This document shows, one piece after another, positions 58,991 through 64,000 of a stretch of DNA of 64,000 nucleotides. The notes beneath the pieces were generated by a model. That model searched no databases. It saw only the letters and a list, made by a program, of their open reading frames with translations, and was not told the origin of the DNA. A program made the position numbers and the translations under genes. Each line of letters starts with the position of its first letter. Position 1 is the stretch's first letter. The stretch is from Bacteroidaceae bacterium (GTDB lineage: Bacteria; Bacteroidota; Bacteroidia; Bacteroidales; Bacteroidaceae): assembly GCA_017453465.1 (NCBI GenBank), contig JAFTEV010000074.1, forward strand, positions 34,708-98,707, in the 5' to 3' direction.

Positions 58991-60318
58991 TGGAAAAACT
59001 CAGCAACTCGGCTGCGGCACGCTGGACCGCCCTGCTCATCGTTTCGGTGACGATGATGTTTGCCTACTTCTTCACCGATGTCATGTCACCGCTGGAGCCT
59101 ATGCTCACAGCCGCCAAACCCGAAGGACTGGGCTGGAGTGCCGACGACTACGGCTTCTTCTCTGGCTCCTATGGCTTCTTCAATGTATTCCTTTTCCTGC
59201 TGTTCTTCGGCGGCATCATCCTCGACAAGTTCGGCATCCGCTTCACAGGCATACTCTCCACCTTCCTCATGTTCGCTGGTGCACTCATCAAGTGGTATGC
59301 CGTAGGCCACGACTTTGAAGGCCAGATGTTTGGCTACCCCATGCAAGTCATCTGGGCTTGCCTCGGCTTCGCCATCTACGGCGTAGGCTGCGAGATTGCA
59401 GGTATCACCGTGAGCAAAGTCATCGTGAAGTGGTTCACAGGCCACGAACTGGCACTCGCGCTGGGTCTGCAAGTAGCTCTGGCCCGTATCGGAACAGCTG
59501 GCGCGCTGGCCGCTGCACTGCCCATCGCACAGAAGTTCGGTGGCGTGTCAGCCTCAGTGGGTCTGGGCGCATCGCTCCTTTGTGCCGGCATGATTAGCTT
59601 CATTGTCTATTGCTGGATGGACAAGAAGGAAGATGCAGCCGTGGCCGCCACACAGACTGAACCAGAAGAAGAATTTAAGTTCAGTGACCTCCGTATGCTG
59701 TTCACCAACAAAGGCTTCTGGTACATCACCCTGCTGTGCCTCATGTTCTATGCCGGCGTGTTCCCCTTCCTGAAGTTCGCCACCAAACTGATGGTGACAA
59801 AATACGGCGTTGACCCCGAACTGGCAGGTCTTATTCCCGCCATGCTGCCCTTCGGCACCATCTTCCTCACGCCCCTCTTCGGCAGCATCTACGACAAGCA
59901 CGGCAAGGGAGCTACACTGATGATACTTGGCTCCATCCTGCTCACACTCGTACACGTCATCTTTGCCCTGCCCATCAACTCATGGGTGGTAGCCATCGGC
60001 GTGATGGTCGTTCTGGGCATCGCCTTCGGACTGGTGCCCTCAGCCATGTGGCCCAGTGTGCCCAAGATTATCCCCATGAAACTGCTCGGCACGGCCTACG
60101 CCGTCATCTTCTACATCCAGAACATCGGCCTTTCCCTCGTGCCCATCCTCATTGGTAAAGTGAACCAAGCCAACATGGACGCAGAAGGCACCATCGACTA
60201 CACCACCTCCATGACCATCTTCGCCCTCTTCGGAGCCATCGCCATCGTCATCGCCTTTGCCCTGCTCGCCGAAAACAAGAAGAAAGGCTACGGACTGCAA
60301 GAAGCTAATATCAAATAA
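58990..60318 (+). CDS. MFS carrier, MFSD1-like, possible dipeptide transporter
   Basis: A 442-residue major facilitator carrier with 12 hydrophobic segments. The ATG overlaps the peptidase stop by one base (TAATG). Features: VTMMFAYFFTDVMSPLEPML in helix 1, DYGFFSGSYGFFNVFLFLLFFGGIILDKFGIRFTG with the MFS loop 2-3 motif, and VGCEIAGITVSKVIVKWFTGHELALALGL. The general pattern resembles the MFSD1 group, whose animal member exports dipeptides from lysosomes; with the peptidase before and the POT carrier after, peptide transport is a reasonable inference. Upstream in-frame Met codons lie inside the peptidase gene and are not used. Confidence 0.82.
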   Translation: MEKLSNSAAARWTALLIVSVTMMFAYFFTDVMSPLEPMLTAAKPEGLGWSADDYGFFSGSYGFFNVFLFLLFFGGIILDKFGIRFTGILSTFLMFAGALIKWYAVGHDFEGQMFGYPMQVIWACLGFAIYGVGCEIAGITVSKVIVKWFTGHELALALGLQVALARIGTAGALAAALPIAQKFGGVSASVGLGASLLCAGMISFIVYCWMDKKEDAAVAATQTEPEEEFKFSDLRMLFTNKGFWYITLLCLMFYAGVFPFLKFATKLMVTKYGVDPELAGLIPAMLPFGTIFLTPLFGSIYDKHGKGATLMILGSILLTLVHVIFALPINSWVVAIGVMVVLGIAFGLVPSAMWPSVPKIIPMKLLGTAYAVIFYIQNIGLSLVPILIGKVNQANMDAEGTIDYTTSMTIFALFGAIAIVIAFALLAENKKKGYGLQEANIK

Positions 60319-60331
60319 AACAAATAAAACT

Positions 60332-61855
60332 ATGTTTGAAGGACAACCCAAAGGTCTATGGACCTTAGCACTCGCCAACACAGGCGAAAGATTCGGCTAC
60401 TACACCATGTTGGCCGTGTTTACCCTCTTCCTGCAAGCCAACTTCGGCTTCGATGCAGGTCTCACCAGTACCATCTTCTCCAGTTTCCTCATGCTGGTGT
60501 ATTTTCTGCCACTCTTCGGCGGTATGCTGGCCGACAAGTTTGGCTACAGCAAAATGGTCACTATCGGCATTTTCATCATGTTCATCGGCTATGTGCTGCT
60601 TTCACTGCCATTGGGCAAAGACTCATTAGCCATCATCGCCATGGCCGGTGCACTCCTGCTGGTCAGCCTCGGAACAGGTTTGTTTAAGGGTAATCTGCAA
60701 GTGATGGTGGGTGACCTCTACAATGACTCACGCTTTGCCGACAAGCGCGACTCAGGCTTCCAGCTTTTCTACATGGCCATCAACGTGGGTGCCCTTTTTG
60801 CACCAACTGCAGCCATCAAGATGATGGACTGGGCACAGCAGAGCCTCGGCATGACCGAAGCCGACTCCTACCACTTCGCCTTCGCCGTAGCCTGCGCCTC
60901 GCTCATTGTCAGCATCGCCATCTACTATCTGGGCAAGAGCACCTTTGCACAAGTCATCACCAACGGAAAGAAAGGTGCCCAAAGCAGCACAAGCGAACAG
61001 ACTGAAACTCTCAGCAAGAGCGAAACAACCGAGCGCATCATCTGCCTCATCCTCGTCTTTGCCGTCGTGCTCTTCTTCTGGATGGCATTCCACCAGAACG
61101 GCCTCACTCTCACCTTCTTTGCCCGCGACTATACGGCAACATCTGCCACGGGGCTCACAGCTATGGAGTTCGACGTGATGAACCTCGTCTGGTGCATCCT
61201 TATCGTCTATGGTCTGTTTGGCTTCTTCCAGAGCAACACGCCAAAGGGCAAAGGCATCGGGGCTGCACTCATACTCATCCCGGCAGCCATTCTGACCTAT
61301 ACTTACAGCCAACAGGCCGACACAGTCGTAGCCGTCAATGCCCCCATTTTCCAGCAGTTCAATCCCGCCTTCGTGGTAGCACTCACCCCGGTCAGCATTG
61401 CCCTCTTCGGGTGGTTGGCCAAAAAGGGGAAAGAACCTAAGGCTCCCGTCAAGATTGGCCTCGGCATGTTGGTAGCGGCCTGTGCCTATCTGCTTATGAC
61501 CATGAGTTCGCTGGGACTTCCGGCACCTCAGGTGGCAGCCGACGGCACACCACTCCACATGGCAGACGTGAACCCCAATGTGCTCGTCTCTACCTACCTC
61601 GTGCTCACCTTTGCCGAACTGCTGCTCTCGCCCATCGGAATCTCTTTCGTCACGAAAGTAGCACCCCCAAAGTACAAAGGCATGATGATGGGCGGCTGGT
61701 TCGTCAGCACAGCCCTCGGCAACTTCCTCGTGCAGATTCCAGGCTACCTCTGGGGTAAAGAACTCTACATCGTCTGGGGCACACTCATGTGCATCTGCCT
61801 CGTTGCCGCCCTGTTCATCTTCTCCATCATCAAGAAACTGAATAAAGTAGCCTAA
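60332..61855 (+). CDS. POT/PTR family proton-dependent oligopeptide transporter
   Basis: Inner-membrane H+-coupled di- and tripeptide carrier, 507 residues. The POT signature is at the start: ALANTGERFGYYTMLAVFTLFL (ExxERFxYY class, here E-R-F-G-Y-Y), followed by GGMLADKFGYSKM, GTGLFKGNLQVMVGDLY and the second signature FQLFYMAINVGALFAP. Start at 60332 gives MFEGQPKGLW; the frame upstream belongs to the previous gene. It follows the MFS gene by 13 bases and precedes the MBL hydrolase by 32. The third member of a peptidase-carrier-carrier set. Confidence 0.93.
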   Translation: MFEGQPKGLWTLALANTGERFGYYTMLAVFTLFLQANFGFDAGLTSTIFSSFLMLVYFLPLFGGMLADKFGYSKMVTIGIFIMFIGYVLLSLPLGKDSLAIIAMAGALLLVSLGTGLFKGNLQVMVGDLYNDSRFADKRDSGFQLFYMAINVGALFAPTAAIKMMDWAQQSLGMTEADSYHFAFAVACASLIVSIAIYYLGKSTFAQVITNGKKGAQSSTSEQTETLSKSETTERIICLILVFAVVLFFWMAFHQNGLTLTFFARDYTATSATGLTAMEFDVMNLVWCILIVYGLFGFFQSNTPKGKGIGAALILIPAAILTYTYSQQADTVVAVNAPIFQQFNPAFVVALTPVSIALFGWLAKKGKEPKAPVKIGLGMLVAACAYLLMTMSSLGLPAPQVAADGTPLHMADVNPNVLVSTYLVLTFAELLLSPIGISFVTKVAPPKYKGMMMGGWFVSTALGNFLVQIPGYLWGKELYIVWGTLMCICLVAALFIFSIIKKLNKVA

Positions 61856-61887
61856 CACACAGAACAACACACTACCGCACACAAGAA

Positions 61888-62700
61888 ATGGCTTTGACAT
61901 TCATAAGCTTCGGAAGTGGAAGCTGCGGAAATTGTTATTACCTCGGAACCGACACCGATGCCATCCTCATAGACGCTGGCATCGGTATTCGTCGGCTCAA
62001 GAAAAACCTACAGGAATACGGAGTGAAGAAAAGCACCGTCCGTGCCCTGCTCATTACCCACGACCACTCAGACCACATCAAGGCTGCGGGCTTGCTTTGC
62101 GAGGAATACAACCTGCCCGTCTATACCACCGAACTGATACACAGCGGCATGGACCGTAACGTCATGATGAACAAGAAAGTGAGCGAAAGCAGGCGCGTCA
62201 AGGTGGAGAAAGACACGCCCTTCCGCATCGCCGACTTCACCATCACTGCCTTCAGCCTTCCCCACGACTCCACCGAGAACGTGGGCTACAGCATCCAGCT
62301 CGGCGACGGCTGCCGCTTCACCATTATGACCGACGTGGGCGACATCACCCCCAACGTCAACCAATACATCAGCCAGTCCAACTACCTTGTGCTCGAAGCC
62401 AACTACGACACCGACATGCTCCGCACAGGCCGCTATCCCGAAATGCTGAAAGACCGCATCTGTAGCGGAACAGGCCACCTCTCCAACATGCAGACAGCCC
62501 AAGCCCTGGCCGCCTCCATCCATCCCCAGCTCCGCCACGTCTGGCTCTGCCACCTCAGCGAAGAAAACAACCATCCCGAACTGGCCCGCAAGACAGTGGA
62601 GACCCACCTGCGCTCCTACGGCATCGTCTGCGGCACCGACCTCCAGCTCGATGTCCTCCGCCGCAAAGTACCCACAGGGCCTTTCTTCCTCGAAAGCTGA
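61888..62700 (+). CDS. MBL-fold metallohydrolase (YycJ/WalJ-like)
   Basis: A 270-residue cytoplasmic metallo-beta-lactamase-fold protein. Metal-binding motif THDHSDHIKAAG, further ligands in SLPHDSTENVGYSI and MTDVGDITP, and the C-terminal GTGHLSNMQTAQAL and WLCHLSEENNHPE. The opening FISFGSGSCGNCYYLG is typical of the YycJ group, which has 5'-3' exonuclease activity in Firmicutes. It is the last gene of the rightward run and is followed by repeat DNA. Confidence 0.9.
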   Translation: MALTFISFGSGSCGNCYYLGTDTDAILIDAGIGIRRLKKNLQEYGVKKSTVRALLITHDHSDHIKAAGLLCEEYNLPVYTTELIHSGMDRNVMMNKKVSESRRVKVEKDTPFRIADFTITAFSLPHDSTENVGYSIQLGDGCRFTIMTDVGDITPNVNQYISQSNYLVLEANYDTDMLRTGRYPEMLKDRICSGTGHLSNMQTAQALAASIHPQLRHVWLCHLSEENNHPELARKTVETHLRSYGIVCGTDLQLDVLRRKVPTGPFFLES

Positions 62701-62714
62701 AAGAAAATCTGATT

Positions 62715-62843
62715 AAGTGAAAAGTGAAGAGTGAAAAGTGAAAAATCTGAATTTCAGTTTAGCCAGCATAAGGTTGTGTTTAGCCCCAGAAACTTAGATT
62801 TTTCACTATTGACTTCGTCGAGCTAAAGGTTCACTTTTCACTT
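62715..62843. repeat. Word-repeat hairpin (GTGAAAAG words)
   Basis: Tandem AAGTGAAAAGTGAAGAGTG words from 62715 to 62748 pair in two parts with 62796-62806 (AGATTTTTCAC) and 62830-62843; the right arm is interrupted by ATTGACTTCGTCGAGC, which recalls the CGAAGCGATAACT insert of the hairpins near 16.4 and 17.3 kb. AATTGTCAAATTG words continue to about 62886. Confidence 0.75.
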
Positions 62844-62910
62844 CCATCTTCAATTGTCAAATTGTAAATTGTCAAATTGTCAAATCAGATATGGAAAAGC
62901 TACACATCGG

Positions 62911-63018
62911 AACACCAACGGTGATGGGCAGCTCACACTGAACGACATTACAGTCCTCATCCAGAAATACCTGGAAGCAGGGCAATGTTTCACAGACAGT
63001 CGTACTGTGACCTTGTGA
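62911..63018 (+). pseudogene. Dockerin-like C-terminal remnant
   Basis: The frame from 62911 encodes NTNGDGQLTLNDITVLIQKY and then LEAGQ, a clear Ca-binding dockerin-type unit (N-x-N-G-D-G-Q loop plus helix), and runs on to a stop at 63016-63018. There is no start codon in this frame nearby and no upstream domain, so it looks like the severed end of a secreted protein. Its DIT-L-I-KYL helix resembles the DITNLIDMYL units in the 45.8 kb protein. Its end overlaps the tail of the convergent gene at 62990. Confidence 0.6.
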
Positions 63019-63403
63019 AAACAACGCCAGTCCGTTCACGCATCTGCCTTTGCCAGTCGTAAAATTTGTCATCGGGAGAACTCCAAAAACTTGACAAATA
63101 CATCTTAATAGAACGTCCCCAAGCCAACATTTTCTTCTGTGTTTTGGCATCAAGATATTTCCAAAGCACAATCCTGTTGTTTATGTTACGTTGCACCTCA
63201 TTCTCGGCAATGCAAGCCTCCAATTCCTGCTGAGCCACCGCCAATGACTCATCACAAGCAGTCAACTGTCCCAGAGTAAACTCTGCAATATTTCCGTGCT
63301 CATCCTTAAAGGCACACTCCCAGAGATTATCCTCTTTCAGATAACTCTGCACATATTGATAAACAACCTCGTTTATCATTAACTCCTTTGGTATCATAGT
63401 CAT
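62990..63403 (-). CDS. Hypothetical protein (137 aa)
   Basis: I do not recognise the family. A soluble, mostly helical protein of 137 residues with two short strand-like parts at the start (ELMINEVVYQYVQ, WECAFKDEHGNIAEF), an acidic coiled-coil-like helix (AVAQQELEACIAENEVQRNINN) and a Trp-rich basic end (SIKMYLSSFWSSPDDKFYDWQ). It lies 3 bases after the gene at 63407 and is surely cotranscribed with it. Either the first Met or the third residue (MIPKEL) may be the start. Confidence 0.6.
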   Translation of the reverse strand: MTMIPKELMINEVVYQYVQSYLKEDNLWECAFKDEHGNIAEFTLGQLTACDESLAVAQQELEACIAENEVQRNINNRIVLWKYLDAKTQKKMLAWGRSIKMYLSSFWSSPDDKFYDWQRQMRERTGVVFTRSQYDCL

Positions 63404-63406
63404 TAG

Positions 63407-63841
63407 TTATAATATAGCTATCGTAAATCTATTGAGAAAGATGTCAGAACGCTCCCATTTAAGCATAAAGTATTGTTCAAGCATAAAGAAAAAAGCCTTT
63501 TGCATATCTTGAAGAAAGATTTTGTTAATATCGTCTTCCATAACCGCAATCTTTCTGCCTTCCATGAGAGCATAATCGCCCATTGAGCAACGCCCCCAGT
63601 CAAACTCCATGTGAAGATACACATCAAGGCAAGCCCTATCGTCATAATCACAGCGAGCAACGTCTATGCGACGAAAACAATACCCTTCCTCCCTACCTGG
63701 CAGGGGAAAAGTATAAAGCCCAGGTTCCTTTTTAACCATGTGTATAAACATACACAATGCAGGCCACACATTCTTCAAGCACTCTTGATGACGATGAATC
63801 AGCCACCCCATATCATCTAAGTCGTATTTCTTCTGTTCCAT
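63407..63841 (-). CDS. Hypothetical protein (144 aa)
   Basis: Unknown protein starting MEQKKYDLDDMGWLIHRHQ. It is rich in aromatic, Cys and Met residues; IDVARCDYDDRACLDVYLHM and FDWGRCSMGDYALMEGRKI suggest an alpha/beta soluble fold. There is no signal peptide or clear membrane helix. The start at 63841 is chosen because the upstream in-frame part is AT-rich intergenic DNA. It pairs with the 137-residue gene downstream; the two may work together. AT-richer than most of the window. Confidence 0.6.
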   Translation of the reverse strand: MEQKKYDLDDMGWLIHRHQECLKNVWPALCMFIHMVKKEPGLYTFPLPGREEGYCFRRIDVARCDYDDRACLDVYLHMEFDWGRCSMGDYALMEGRKIAVMEDDINKIFLQDMQKAFFFMLEQYFMLKWERSDIFLNRFTIAIL

Positions 63842-63926
63842 ACCTTTTCTTTTTCTATATAGGGATGTTCTAAAAATTAGCAAACTGATAGTCAGATATT
63901 TCTGACGATAATTCGATATAATTTTG

Positions 63927-63934
63927 TACCTTTG
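63927..63934 (+). promoter_or_regulatory. -7 box for the gene at the right edge
   Basis: TACCTTTG, 20 bases before an ATG at 63955; no clear -33 box. Confidence 0.55.
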
Positions 63935-63954
63935 CAGTACCAAACGACGTAATC

Positions 63955-64000
63955 ATGAAGAAAACGACGATATACAGGAGACCGATGGATGAGAATCTCT
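63955..64000 (+). CDS. Start of an unidentified gene, cut by the window edge
   Basis: Fifteen codons are visible (MKKTTIYRRPMDENL), behind a good -7 promoter box. Too short to assign. Confidence 0.45.
   Translation, partial: MKKTTIYRRPMDENL

Noticed and set aside
1-64000. tRNA, rRNA or known riboswitch
   Set aside because: No intergenic region showed a cloverleaf, a rRNA signature or a recognisable riboswitch core by eye; small unknown RNAs cannot be excluded.

Overview
The window is chromosomal DNA from a member of the Bacteroidales, most likely Prevotella or a close relative. Evidence for this is the recurring promoter with a -7 box TAnnTTTG, often with TTTG or TTGA about 18-20 bases upstream, and the gene content: FeoA-FeoB fusion, SusC/D-era glycan enzymes (GH2, GH29, GH35, GH43), DPP5-like peptidase, DUF1573, DUF4859, TamB and RarA. 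The DNA is moderately GC-rich, densely coding and gives no sign of rRNA, tRNA, CRISPR, phage or insertion sequences.

Layout. 0-7.6 kb: acyltransferase (cut by the edge), mazG, Na+/amino-acid symporter, CPA2 antiporter, then feoAB with a 51-residue Cys-rich partner. 7.6-11.7 kb: TonB-domain protein, orphan trpB2, DegQ-like protease. 12.0-12.5 kb: a two-gene toxin-antitoxin-like pair. 12.5-17.3 kb: GH35 beta-galactosidase, uronate isomerase, a small unknown gene and a cupin lipoprotein. 17.4-20.4 kb (minus): lytic transglycosylase, YigZ, DUF1015. 20.5-22.4 kb (minus): AT-richer NotI-like restriction enzyme with its DNA methyltransferase. 23.1-25.3 kb: anaerobic ribonucleotide reductase. 25.5-35.3 kb: an eight-gene fucose/fucoside operon (aldo/keto reductase, amidohydrolase, FucP, Zn-dehydrogenase, a nucleotidyltransferase-GHMP fusion, mutarotase, GH2, GH29). 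35.3-39.4 kb (minus): exported KduI, an orphan PTS-type IIC carrier and a domain-swapped nucleotidase. 39.6-48.3 kb: TPR protein, ribH, tamB, a large DUF4859 protein. 48.4-54.8 kb (minus): mltG, a His-rich CobW GTPase, a membrane protein, GH43, rarA, DUF1573. 54.9-62.7 kb: yidC, DPP5-like peptidase, an MFS carrier, a POT peptide carrier, an MBL hydrolase. The end holds a dockerin-like remnant and two unknown genes.

The genes suggest an anaerobic glycan degrader: exported glycosidases release galactose, fucose, arabinose oligomers and uronates, which are taken up and oxidised or isomerised; a parallel peptidase-plus-two-carriers set takes up dipeptides. 

The most unusual material is (1) intergenic DNA built of short words tandemly repeated and then inverted, including two arrays with a strict 22-base period about 12.7 kb apart and hairpins that flank the cupin cassette and overlap a gene start; (2) the nucleotidyltransferase-GHMP fusion inside a fucose operon that lacks the known downstream enzymes; (3) the NotI-like restriction system; (4) the toxin-antitoxin-like pair; (5) a nucleotidase with its two domains in reversed order; and (6) KduI with a signal peptide next to a PTS carrier in a phylum that generally lacks PTS. 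Functional calls rest on reading motifs by eye; no database search was possible.
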